Assembly (NCBI GenBank): GCA_030019395.1
Contig: JASEES010000001.1
Location: 1 to 64,000, forward strand
DNA: 64,000 nt
Reading direction: 5' to 3'
DNA from: Methanolinea sp.
GTDB lineage: Archaea; Halobacteriota; Methanomicrobia; Methanomicrobiales; Methanospirillaceae
Shown: positions 25,431-33,565 of the stretch, in pieces
Numbering within the stretch: the stretch's first letter is position 1
Layout of the letters: each line of letters opens with the position of its first letter
Made by a program: the position numbers and the translations under genes
The notes under the pieces: model-generated
Told to the model about the DNA's origin: nothing
Seen by the model: only the letters and a program-made list of their open reading frames with translations
The model's database searches: none

Positions 25431-26125
25431 GAGTTCTCCTCGATGAACCGGGCCATGGAGAGGAATATCCGTTTCCCGTCGGATGATCCAAGGATGTCCT
25501 CCGATGCCCGCTCGGGATGAGGCATCATTGCAAGCACGTTTCCGCCAGACGAGAGCACTCCCGTGATGTTTTCGAATGAACCGTTGGGATTGCTTTCGTG
25601 CGTTATGTTTCCCGCGGGATCACAGAAACGGAATGCGACACACTCTTCCTTCAGTGTACCCGTCCTGCCCGCGGAGGGAGGAATATATCTCCCCTCCCTG
25701 TGGGCAATGGGGATCCTGATGACCTCTCCCCCGGCGAAGAGAAGGGTGAAGGGGTTTTTCGGGTTCTCCACCCTGAGATATGCAGGCCTGCAGATGAACT
25801 TGGGGTACGCGTTTATCGTAAAAACCCCGGGCACGAGCCCGCTCTCCGCGAGGATCTGGGCACCATTACAGATGCCAAGGACAAGGCCATTCCTGCCGGC
25901 TATCCGCCGCACGTCATCCATGATGCGGGTCCGTGCAGCGATAGCCCCCGCACGCAGGTAGTCACCGTAGGAAAAGCCCCCCGGCAGGATGACTGCATCG
26001 TATCCACGGGAGAGTCCCTCTTTGTACCATACGAGGTCCGTATCGATGCCGCAGACGTCGTTTAAGACATAGGCAACATCGCGATCGCAGTTGCTCCCCC
26101 CGAACTGGACCACTGCAAACCTCAT
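25427..26125 (-). CDS. purQ: Phosphoribosylformylglycinamidine synthase, glutaminase subunit
   Basis: Supplies ammonia from glutamine to PurL in step four of purine synthesis. 232 aa: MRFAVVQFGGSNCDRDVAYV, GGFSYGDYLRAGAIA, LGICNGAQILAESGLVPG with the nucleophile Cys, and the C-terminal MMPHPERASE with His/Glu. The ATG at 26125 overlaps purS as ATGA; an in-frame start at 26182 lies inside purS and is rejected. Confidence 0.96.
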   Translation of the reverse strand: MRFAVVQFGGSNCDRDVAYVLNDVCGIDTDLVWYKEGLSRGYDAVILPGGFSYGDYLRAGAIAARTRIMDDVRRIAGRNGLVLGICNGAQILAESGLVPGVFTINAYPKFICRPAYLRVENPKNPFTLLFAGGEVIRIPIAHREGRYIPPSAGRTGTLKEECVAFRFCDPAGNITHESNPNGSFENITGVLSSGGNVLAMMPHPERASEDILGSSDGKRIFLSMARFIEENS

Positions 26126-26370
26126 TTCATGACCTCTATCTCGTACCTGTGTATGACGGGGTTGGCCAGGAGCCGCTCGCACATGGCCTCTGCCCGTTTC
26201 CTTGCATCGTCAGCATTTTCTGCATGGAAGCGAACGAGGAACTGGCGGGATGTCTTCAGTTCACCGGTGGGAAAACCGAGGTTTTCCAGGGCACGCCGGA
26301 TGAGGCTCGCTTCGGGGTCGAGGACCCCCTCTTTCAACGATATCGTGATCCGGACAAGAAAATCTGTCAC
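26122..26370 (-). CDS. purS: Phosphoribosylformylglycinamidine synthase subunit PurS
   Basis: Small structural subunit joining PurQ and PurL. About 82 aa: FLVRITISLKEGVLDPEAS, IRRALENLGF, VRFHAENADDARKRAEAMCE (in part) and NPVIHRYEIEV. AAGGAGGT abuts an ATG at 26376 too closely but is well spaced for the GTG at 26370. That GTG also overlaps the purC TGA as GTGA, so I prefer 26370. Confidence 0.92.
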   Translation of the reverse strand: MTDFLVRITISLKEGVLDPEASLIRRALENLGFPTGELKTSRQFLVRFHAENADDARKRAEAMCERLLANPVIHRYEIEVMK

Positions 26371-27095
26371 TTGCATACCTCCTTATCTTCCGCGCAGACT
26401 CTCTCTGCAACGCGGTTGTATGCTTCCATCACGTCACCCTTCGAGAAGCGGTAAACGTCCTTATCGAGCGATTTTCCGGTCGACATATCCCACAGGCGCA
26501 TGGAGTCCATGCTGATCTCGTCGCCGAGGAGGATTTTTCCATCCGGAGTCCTCCCGAACTCGATCTTGAAGTCGACAAGTGTAATCCCGAGGGACGCAAA
26601 GAATTCGCGAAGAACAGAGTTTACCCGGAGCGCCATCTCTTTTATCATCGCAAGATCATCCGGTGTCAGTATCCCGAGGGCGATGATGAGGTCGTCGTTG
26701 AGCATCGGGTCATGGCGGGAATCGTCCTTGTAGTCGATGACGATGACAGGGGGTTCGAGGACAGTCCCCTCCCTGAAGGGGTACTGCCGGACCAGGGATC
26801 CCGCGGCAATGTTTCTCACGATGACCTCGAGTGGGATCATGTCCAGTGCCTTCACCAGCATGTGGGATTCGTCAGGCATATCGATAAAATGCGTCGCTAT
26901 ACCCTTTCTCTCGAGGAGCCGGAAGAGAAATGCCGAGACCTGCGCGTTTAACCGGCCTTTTGAGGAGAGAACATCCTTTTTCTGTCCATCGAATGCAGTG
27001 ATATCATCGCGGAACTCGACGAGGAGAACACCGGGGTCTCCTGTCCGGTAAAGTGACTTTGCCTTACCCTTGTAGAGAACCTCACCCTTCTTCAC
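26367..27095 (-). CDS. purC: SAICAR synthetase
   Basis: Joins aspartate to CAIR in purine synthesis. 242 aa: LYKGKAKSLYRTGDPGVLLV, FRDDITAFDGQK, MIPLEVIVRNIAAGSLVRQY, DFKIEFGRTPDGKILLGDEI and SMDSMRLWD. The GTG at 27095 follows AAGGAG by about nine bases and overlaps cofG's end by 14 bases. The long in-frame extension upstream is a shadow of cofG. Confidence 0.96.
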   Translation of the reverse strand: MKKGEVLYKGKAKSLYRTGDPGVLLVEFRDDITAFDGQKKDVLSSKGRLNAQVSAFLFRLLERKGIATHFIDMPDESHMLVKALDMIPLEVIVRNIAAGSLVRQYPFREGTVLEPPVIVIDYKDDSRHDPMLNDDLIIALGILTPDDLAMIKEMALRVNSVLREFFASLGITLVDFKIEFGRTPDGKILLGDEISMDSMRLWDMSTGKSLDKDVYRFSKGDVMEAYNRVAERVCAEDKEVCK

Positions 27096-28116
27096 GGATC
27101 TTGCTCCTTTCCTGTACTTGTTGGTGGAGTCGGTTAATAAGGGGTTTGAGTCGGGGTGAGTACCATCCTTTCTCGATGAACCGGGGATAAATGCAGAGGC
27201 GTTCCACAAGCCTGCAATTTCCAAGCTGGCGTTGCAATTCTTCGATCTGGGGCCACTGGTGCTCCGGGTTGACATAGTCAACGGTGAGCGGCGATATTCC
27301 ACCAAGGTCATCGATACCGCAGGGGACAAGCGATGCGACGTCCGCGAGGTTCGGGGGAGCCTGGATGGCAATGTCCGGGGGGAGGATTTCCCGTGCCATG
27401 CGGATGGCCCCGCACATCTCCCCGCTGTCCACGGGAGCATGGCGTGCCATGGGGGTCCCCTCTTTGGGACAGAAGTTCTGGATAATGACTTCCTGAATGT
27501 GGCCGTACCGGCGGTGGATGTCCCGGATGACAGTGAGAGACTCCTCGCGATCCCTGACAGTCTCTCCGATACCAAGGAGGATACCGGTGGTAAAGGGGAT
27601 GCGGAGGCGCCCGGCATTCTCTATCATCTCGATCCGGACGGCCGGATCCTTGCCCGGGGAGTTTTCATGGGCCTTTATCCGTGCTGTCGTCTCGAGCATG
27701 AGGCCCATGCTCGCATTCACCTCTGCAAGACGTTTCATCTCCTCGTACGTCAGTACCCCGGCATTGGTGTGAGGAAGAAGACCGAGTTCTATCGTTTTTT
27801 CTGCCATGTGGAAGCAGTAGTCAAGGATATCCCTATATCCGTAACGTGCCAGGTGGGTATTGAATCCGGGTTCGAGACCGGGACGTTCACCGAAGGTAAA
27901 GAGTGCCTCGGTACAGCCGAGGATTGCACCCTGGCGCACTGTCTCAAGGATTGTTCCCGGCGGGAGCACACACCCTTCCCGGACAGGAGTCCGGAACGAG
28001 CAGTACCCGCACCTGTTGTGGCAGACGGTCGTGAGGGGCAAAAAGATGTTCCTTGAGAAGGTGATGATCCGGACTACCATGGCTGCAATGGTGGTACGTG
28101 AGCGTTGCGATCTCAT
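27082..28116 (-). CDS. cofG: FO synthase subunit 1 (CofG, radical SAM)
   Basis: With CofH it makes 7,8-didemethyl-8-hydroxy-5-deazariboflavin, the F420 chromophore. The 4Fe-4S motif is TVCHNRCGYCSF (CX3CX2C), preceded by NIFLPLT. Downstream are EALFTFGERPGLEPG, YGYRDILDYC, TTGILLGIGET and IIQNFCPKEGTPM. Start uncertain: ATG at 28116 is taken; 28080 (MVVRIITF) is also possible and 28233 would overlap cofC. cofH is not in the window. Divergent from cofC and first gene of the purC-purS-purQ-ftr run. Confidence 0.94.
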   Translation of the reverse strand: MRSQRSRTTIAAMVVRIITFSRNIFLPLTTVCHNRCGYCSFRTPVREGCVLPPGTILETVRQGAILGCTEALFTFGERPGLEPGFNTHLARYGYRDILDYCFHMAEKTIELGLLPHTNAGVLTYEEMKRLAEVNASMGLMLETTARIKAHENSPGKDPAVRIEMIENAGRLRIPFTTGILLGIGETVRDREESLTVIRDIHRRYGHIQEVIIQNFCPKEGTPMARHAPVDSGEMCGAIRMAREILPPDIAIQAPPNLADVASLVPCGIDDLGGISPLTVDYVNPEHQWPQIEELQRQLGNCRLVERLCIYPRFIEKGWYSPRLKPLINRLHQQVQERSKIREEG

Positions 28117-28199
28117 TAATGGTCCAGATGTGATACAGGGAGCCGGCGCACTACCGGCGCGGGGGACTGGACCAAGGGGTATTTCAGATCCGCGACCAA

Positions 28200-28859
28200 A
28201 TGAAAAAAGAGACAGGTATGGGTGTCCCCGCAATAATCCCCTTCAAACCCGGGAATCCCAAGACGCGCCTTTCCTGCGTCCTTTCCCTCGAAGAGAGGGA
28301 AGCATTCGCCCGGGCGATGCTCTGCGACGTTGTGGATGCAGTCTGCAGAGCGGGATGTTCTCCCCGGGTCGTGTCCACGGCCCTGTTTGCATTCCCGCGG
28401 TGCCCGGTGGAGGTTGTCCCGCACGGATTAAACGAGACACTCAACGAGATACTGTCAGTGACGGACGGCCCGGTCCTCATCATCATGGCAGACCTCCCCC
28501 TTGCCGATGCCGCCTCGATCGGGAGGGTTGTGACGAGTTCACGCGACATTGCAGTCGTTCCCGGACGGGGAGGCGGAACAAATGCCATTTACCTTACCCG
28601 CGGGAACTCCTTCAGGGTTGACTATTACGGCGCAAGTTTCCTCAAGCATCGCCGGATCGCAGAAGAACGGGGGCTTTCATGCGAAGTCGTGGATACCTTC
28701 CGCCTGCACACGGATGTTGACGAAAAGGAGGACCTTGTTGAACTGCTCATCCACGGAGAGGGGATGAGCAGACAGTTCCTCGTGGATCACGGTTTTGAAC
28801 TCTCCGTCGAGAAGGGTAGGGTAGGAGTCACGAGAAGATCTCCCGCCCGGCAGGTCTGA
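28200..28859 (+). CDS. cofC: 2-phospho-L-lactate guanylyltransferase (CofC)
   Basis: Activates 2-phospholactate (or a related C3 acid) with GTP for F420 assembly. 219-aa nucleotidyltransferase: VPAIIPFKPGNPKTRLS with the N-terminal GTP-binding basic motif, LIIMADLPLADAASIG, VVPGRGGGTNAIYL, DYYGASFLKH and RLHTDVDEKEDL. Start could be 28200 or the Met at 28218. It diverges from cofG and both serve F420 synthesis. Confidence 0.94.
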   Translation: MKKETGMGVPAIIPFKPGNPKTRLSCVLSLEEREAFARAMLCDVVDAVCRAGCSPRVVSTALFAFPRCPVEVVPHGLNETLNEILSVTDGPVLIIMADLPLADAASIGRVVTSSRDIAVVPGRGGGTNAIYLTRGNSFRVDYYGASFLKHRRIAEERGLSCEVVDTFRLHTDVDEKEDLVELLIHGEGMSRQFLVDHGFELSVEKGRVGVTRRSPARQV

Positions 28860-28940
28860 CGAGTTTCACGCGGAAGGCGATTTTTACCAGGATAAAACCT
28901 CTACTACCTCTTCTTCCCCGGATTGTGGAGAGAGAAAAAA

Positions 28941-29010
28941 AGAGATCTGATCTCTCCCTCGTTCCATTGTTCAAATCCTTTTTTCTGGCACCCGGCCTGT
29001 TTTTAACAGG
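28941..29010. terminator. Inverted repeats between convergent cofC and cofE
   Basis: The 232-base convergent spacer contains AGAGATC-T-GATCTCT (28941-28955) and CCTGTT-TTT-AACAGG (28996-29010), with T-runs on both strands nearby. It fits a bidirectional termination zone. No gene is seen in it. Confidence 0.4.
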
Positions 29011-29091
29011 TCTTCAGGCAGTCAGGAAGGCATGGTCAGACCGTTTTCCCAAACGGGAAAAATGATTTTTCTGTTCCGTTTTCCGGGATAA

Positions 29092-29865
29092 TTACCGGTC
29101 TTTTTCCCTTAAAAGTCCCATGAAGAGGCATTCTGAAGCGTCGATCGTCTCTATCCCGCATGTGTCTGTGACGGGAATGTCAAGCCCCCTGATGAGGGCA
29201 CACGGAGTGGACTCGTCTGCTTCCCCCATCACGATCTCGGCTGCGGAGGCGATATTGTCGGCAAGGGCCTGCCTCGTGACATGGAGTTCCTTTCCGAAGA
29301 GATCGCGTCTCCCGCGGGCGTCGATAACCGGGGTTATCCCTGCACACCCGATTGCCACGCCACTGCACCCGACGCGCATGGGGTGGGTCCTGCTGTCGGC
29401 GATGATTACCCCGACCCGGGCACCTGTCCGTCTCCTGATCTCGTGCATGAGACGGGCAGCAGATCCGTCAGGGTCCCTGGGAAGGGGAGAGACGCACCCG
29501 GGCGGTGCATTCGATTCATCGATACCGGCGTTCGGGAGGAGCGTCCCATGCTTCATGCAGAGTAAAAAACCCGGGATACCTCCCACGATCTCGTCGCTCT
29601 CTTCCCGAATGCACTGGACAAGACGGGGATCAAGGGAATACTGTCGGGAGAGGCGGATGGATTCTTCGTCGGGTTCAATTCCTTCGAGTGGGATGACCGA
29701 GCCTTCCGCGGTCGAGACTGCTGTCTCTGCAACGACCAGAACATCGCCGTTCCGGAACTCTTCAGCCCCGGTTCCTGTTACTGCATCAATCAGGATCCCC
29801 GCAAGATCTGCTCCCCGCGTAATCAGGGGGGTCCGGATCCCGTACACCGTGTACGATACCGTCAT
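29092..29865 (-). CDS. cofE: Coenzyme F420-0:L-glutamate ligase (CofE)
   Basis: Adds gamma-linked glutamates to F420-0 using GTP. 257 aa: YGIRTPLITRGADLAGILID, GDVLVVAETAVSTAEG, GIDESNAPPGCVSPLPRDPD (in part), VIIADSRTHPMRVGCSGVAI, GRRDLFGKELHVTRQALADN and IVMGEADESTPCALIRGL. These are the metal and GTP sites of the family. The start overlaps the DHPS-like gene as ATGA, ending the glyA-folD-DHPS-cofE run. Confidence 0.95.
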   Translation of the reverse strand: MTVSYTVYGIRTPLITRGADLAGILIDAVTGTGAEEFRNGDVLVVAETAVSTAEGSVIPLEGIEPDEESIRLSRQYSLDPRLVQCIREESDEIVGGIPGFLLCMKHGTLLPNAGIDESNAPPGCVSPLPRDPDGSAARLMHEIRRRTGARVGVIIADSRTHPMRVGCSGVAIGCAGITPVIDARGRRDLFGKELHVTRQALADNIASAAEIVMGEADESTPCALIRGLDIPVTDTCGIETIDASECLFMGLLREKDR

Positions 29866-30674
29866 GAACCACGCCTGAACCTTTCGGCAACACGGATCGC
29901 ATCATGCGTCTCGGCCACGTCGTGTGTCCTGACAATATCTGCACCCCGGGTAACGAGGAGGGCGGTCATGGCGAGGGAAGCCGGAAGCCTTCCTTCAGGG
30001 GGCCTGTCCCCAATCACCCCAAGGAAAGTCTTTCGCGAAATAGCAGCAAGGAGCGGCCGGTTATACATGGTGAATTCCTCGAAATTGCAGCATATCTCCC
30101 AGTCGAGGGCCGGGGATCTTTCCGGAGTCCAGAGTCCGACCCCCGGATCGAGGATGAACTCTGCAAGCCCCGCGGCATGTGCCCGTGTCTCGACCATCGC
30201 GATGGCCCGGTGCACCTCGTCAAGAGAGGTGGGATCTCCCGGTGCCTTGATCGACGCCATGAGAAGGGCGGGGAGCCCGGACTCGCTGACGCGTGATGCA
30301 TAGAGAGGGTCGAGGAGCCCGGAGATATCGTTGACGAGGGCAATATCGTACCCAAGGCACACCTCGAGGACTTCCCTGTCCATCGTGTCGACCGAGATGC
30401 GAATCCCTGATCCTTCCAGTGATGTCAGGGCCATCTTCATCCGTGCAATCTCCTTCTGACGATCGATGGGTGGTGCACCGGGAGCAGTGCTCCGCGCCCC
30501 GATATCGATGATGTCAGCACCCTGTTCGACGAATGTGCACGCACGCGAATGGACGTTTCCCGCAGGTGTATATGACCCGGAATAGAAAGATTCCGGGCTG
30601 CAGTTGATCACCCCCATGATCCGGACGGGCGCTCCCCCTCCGATAGAAAGCCCCTTTACCGTGCATCGGTACAT
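29862..30674 (-). CDS. Dihydropteroate synthase-like protein
   Basis: 270-aa pterin-binding TIM barrel: [17 protein letters not shown] (loop 1), [20 protein letters not shown] (loop 2), [34 protein letters not shown] and [11 protein letters not shown]. The DHPS pattern is intact. Methanogens use tetrahydromethanopterin rather than folate and the exact reaction of archaeal DHPS homologues is not settled, so I call the fold and not the substrate. Sits between folD and cofE with overlaps on both sides. Confidence 0.9.
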   Translation of the reverse strand: MYRCTVKGLSIGGGAPVRIMGVINCSPESFYSGSYTPAGNVHSRACTFVEQGADIIDIGARSTAPGAPPIDRQKEIARMKMALTSLEGSGIRISVDTMDREVLEVCLGYDIALVNDISGLLDPLYASRVSESGLPALLMASIKAPGDPTSLDEVHRAIAMVETRAHAAGLAEFILDPGVGLWTPERSPALDWEICCNFEEFTMYNRPLLAAISRKTFLGVIGDRPPEGRLPASLAMTALLVTRGADIVRTHDVAETHDAIRVAERFRRGS

Positions 30675-31498
30675 GCCTGGATCCTCGCAGCGAGGAATGT
30701 ATTTTCCATGAGAGTTGCAATCGTCATCGGGCCGACTCCGCCGGGGACCGGGGTGATAGCACCAGCCACGTCCCTGACTCTCTCGAAGTCCACGTCACCG
30801 CACAGGATACCTTCGACCCTGTTCGTCCCGACATCGACGACGATTGCGCCTTCCCTGACCATCTGGGGACCTATAAATTTCGGTTTTCCGACGGCTACAA
30901 CGAGTATATCGGCTTTTTGAGTTATTGAGGGGAGATCGCGGGTCCTGCTGTGGCAGATGGTGACTGTGGCGTGTGCGTTGAGGAGGAGCGCTGCCATGGG
31001 GCGCCCGACCTCGATACTCCTCCCGAGAACAACAGCATGCATCCCCCCGGGTTCCACGCCGTAAGCCGACAGCAGGGTCATGATGCCTGCCGGCGTGCAG
31101 GGTGAAAAGACAGGAGTGCCAAGGAAGAGGCAGCCCATGTTATAGGGATGAAACCCGTCGACATCCTTTCGGGGGTCGACGGACTCGACGATCCGCGGCG
31201 TATCGATATGCGAAGGGAGGGGGAGCTGGACAAGGATACCGTTGACGCCGGGGTCGCTGTTGAGATTTTCGATACTGCCGAGCACATCCTTCGTGCTTGC
31301 GGATGAGGGGAGCTCGACTCCAACCGACCTGATCCCTGCAGCCTCGCATGCACGGTGCTTCATGCGCACGTACATGCGGGAGGCGGGATCATCACCCACA
31401 ATAACAGTGGCAAGCGAGGGAAAGAGGCCCGAATTCCTGATTTCTTCTTTCAGTTTCGCGAGGCGTTCCTCTGATATCCTCTTTCCGTCGAGAATCAT
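30656..31498 (-). CDS. folD: Methylene-tetrahydrofolate dehydrogenase/cyclohydrolase (FolD)
   Basis: Interconverts methylene-, methenyl- and formyl-THF with NADP. 280 aa: [20 protein letters not shown] with the YxxxK-type catalytic pattern, [62 protein letters not shown] and [19 protein letters not shown] (in part). A folate enzyme in a methanogen implies a small THF pool beside H4MPT, matching adjacent glyA. Confidence 0.95.
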   Translation of the reverse strand: MILDGKRISEERLAKLKEEIRNSGLFPSLATVIVGDDPASRMYVRMKHRACEAAGIRSVGVELPSSASTKDVLGSIENLNSDPGVNGILVQLPLPSHIDTPRIVESVDPRKDVDGFHPYNMGCLFLGTPVFSPCTPAGIMTLLSAYGVEPGGMHAVVLGRSIEVGRPMAALLLNAHATVTICHSRTRDLPSITQKADILVVAVGKPKFIGPQMVREGAIVVDVGTNRVEGILCGDVDFERVRDVAGAITPVPGGVGPMTIATLMENTFLAARIQACTDAR

Positions 31499-31499
31499 G

Positions 31500-32738
31500 T
31501 CAATCCGGGTACAGGGGGAACTTTGCGGCCATGGACTTAACCTCTTCCCCTATCGTCCTGATGGCCTGCTCGTTATGGATGTCCTTGAGAATAGTCCCGA
31601 TCCACTCACCGATCTGGCGCATTTCCCCTTCTTTCATGCCCCTGCTTGTTACTGCCGGTGTTCCCACCCGGAGACCGCTCGTGATGAAGGGACTCCGCTG
31701 TTCGTTGGGAATGGTGTTCTTGTTCACCGTGATGTGCGCCCGGCCGAGCGCCTGCTCGGCTTCAAGGCCCGTGATACCACGATCGGTCAGGTCGATGAGC
31801 ATGAGATGGTTGTCGGTTCCACCCGAGACGAGCCGGAGGTCATGGTCCATGAGGGACTCTGCAAGGACTTTTGCGTTCCTGATAATCTGTTTGTTGTATT
31901 CCCTGAACGACGGCCGGAGAGCTTCCCCAAAACAGACGGCCTTTGCAGCAATCGTGTGCATGAGGGGTCCACCCTGCATCCCCGGGAATACTGCCTTGTC
32001 AATGATTGCAGCATTCTCCTTCCCACACATGATGGCACCTCCGCGGGGACCGCGGAGAGTTTTGTGGGTTGTCGTCGTCGTGAAGTCGGTCACACCCACC
32101 GACGTGGGGTGGAGCCCGGTTGCCACGAGCCCTGCAATGTGGGCGATATCTGCCATGCAGAAGGCATCGACGCTGTCAGCGATCTCCTGAAACGCACGGA
32201 AGTCGATAGTCCGGGGGTATGCGCTGGCCCCGCATACGATCATGGACGGGCGTTCCTTCCTGGCGATCTCCTCGACAACACCGTAGTCGAGGACCTCGGT
32301 TTTCGGATCGACCCCGTACTGGGCAACCCGGTAGAACTGGCCGGTGAAGCTGACAGGAGATCCGTGGGAGAGATGCCCCCCCTGCGAGAGCTTCATCGAC
32401 AGCATGAGATCGCCAAGTTTCATGGTGGCAAAGTAAACTGCCATGTTCGCCTGGGTTCCGGAGTGGGGCTGGACATTTGCATGCTCGGCTCCGAAGAGCT
32501 TCCTGAGCCGGTCCCGGGCGAGGTTCTCGGCCATGTCATGGAATTCGCAGCCCCCGTAATACCTCTTACCCGGGTAACCCTCTGCATACTTATTGGTCAT
32601 TATCGAGCCCATGGCCTCGAGTACTGCCCTGCTGACAACGTTCTCTGACGCGATCAGCTCGAGGCCATCGCGCTGTCTTTCCATCTCTTTCCTGATGATA
32701 TCCGCGATCTCCGGATCGGTACTGGCCAGATAAGACAT
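31500..32738 (-). CDS. glyA: Serine hydroxymethyltransferase
   Basis: PLP enzyme making glycine and a C1 unit from serine. 412 aa: [55 protein letters not shown] and the PLP-lysine segment [15 protein letters not shown] (here [17 protein letters not shown]). The ATG at 32738 (MSYLAS) is preferred over the upstream TTG, as a TATA-like GTATTT about 27 bases before it suggests a leaderless start. First gene of the glyA-folD-DHPS-cofE run. Confidence 0.96.
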   Translation of the reverse strand: MSYLASTDPEIADIIRKEMERQRDGLELIASENVVSRAVLEAMGSIMTNKYAEGYPGKRYYGGCEFHDMAENLARDRLRKLFGAEHANVQPHSGTQANMAVYFATMKLGDLMLSMKLSQGGHLSHGSPVSFTGQFYRVAQYGVDPKTEVLDYGVVEEIARKERPSMIVCGASAYPRTIDFRAFQEIADSVDAFCMADIAHIAGLVATGLHPTSVGVTDFTTTTTHKTLRGPRGGAIMCGKENAAIIDKAVFPGMQGGPLMHTIAAKAVCFGEALRPSFREYNKQIIRNAKVLAESLMDHDLRLVSGGTDNHLMLIDLTDRGITGLEAEQALGRAHITVNKNTIPNEQRSPFITSGLRVGTPAVTSRGMKEGEMRQIGEWIGTILKDIHNEQAIRTIGEEVKSMAAKFPLYPD

Positions 32739-33056
32739 GTAGAGAATGGTTGGTTCCAATGAGGAAATACATTTTCGCCTTCATGAAAAAAACCGGTCCA
32801 GTCCGGGGATTGGTATCCGGAATCCGGGAACGGGTGCGCCGTGATGACCGGGCGATCATCCGGGCCGGAAACAGGGGGCGGGCAGATCAGGGGATACGAT
32901 GGTGCAAAATTCTGGAAAAAAGCCTCAAATGCGCAATCACGCGCAGCATAATTATTATAGGTGAATAATTCATGATAGACAATGAGTACTCTCCGCGATA
33001 CCGGTCATAGTCCCCGAACAGGTTGAAAGGAGAGGACCAGCCCCGAGGAGAAGGAC
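32739..33056. other. Divergent spacer between glyA and the smc operon
   Basis: 318 bases without a convincing gene. ATAATTATTATAGG (32948-32961) is a good TATA candidate for the rightward operon, giving a leader of about 75 bases. That leader ends in GAGGAGAAGG just before the ATG at 33057. A 72-codon frame across the spacer has no recognisable features. Confidence 0.5.
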
Positions 33057-33551
33057 ATGGAAATAATAAAGGACAAGGATCTGGGCCAGTCACCCCTCGA
33101 TGAGCGGGTAGCTGCCCTGGAAAAGAAAGTAAGGGAGATCGATGCCCTGGTCAAGGGTCTCACAGAGGAACTCCTTGATCTCAAGTCGGTTGCCATGAAG
33201 CTGTCGAAGGTCAGCGAGGAGAGGGCAAGGGCAGAGATGAGAATGACCAAGCCCGCTCCCGGAGGGCAGGGTCAGGGCCCGATCATCATGCAGACAAAGA
33301 CCCGCCCCCAGACACAGATGCAGCGACCGGCCCAGAGCACTGCACAACCGGCTCCCCAGTCCGAACCGGAAAAGATGGACATGATAATGCAGCCGGACGG
33401 CACACTCAAGCCTGAAAAAAGGAAAAATAGTGATTACATCATTGCATCGGCAGGGTTTTCAAAGAAAAAGCAGAACGTGCAGGGTTCCGGGAAGAAGAGC
33501 GACCTCATCGTTGCCGAGGATGAAGAGGGTGAACCAGCGGAGAAGCGATAA
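33057..33551 (+). CDS. Unrecognised coiled-coil/disordered protein upstream of smc
   Basis: 164 aa, not recognised. Residues about 13-60 form a heptad-like coiled coil (LDERVAALEKKVREIDALVK, then GLTEELLDLKSVAMKLSKV). Residues about 70-110 are Gln/Pro/Met rich and probably disordered (GGQGQGPIIMQTKTRPQTQM). The C-terminus holds a short motif RKNSDYIIASAGFSKKKQNV and an acidic tail. The ATG has a strong ribosome site, and smc starts 15 bases after the stop, so it is the first gene of the smc-scpA operon. A chromosome-organisation role is suggested only by position. Confidence 0.8.
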   Translation: MEIIKDKDLGQSPLDERVAALEKKVREIDALVKGLTEELLDLKSVAMKLSKVSEERARAEMRMTKPAPGGQGQGPIIMQTKTRPQTQMQRPAQSTAQPAPQSEPEKMDMIMQPDGTLKPEKRKNSDYIIASAGFSKKKQNVQGSGKKSDLIVAEDEEGEPAEKR

Positions 33552-33565
33552 CGGGGCACTGATCC

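Noticed and set aside
32750-32968. 72-codon plus-strand frame in the glyA/smc spacer
   Set aside because: It starts over the glyA promoter, runs into the smc operon TATA, and has no ribosome site or family pattern.
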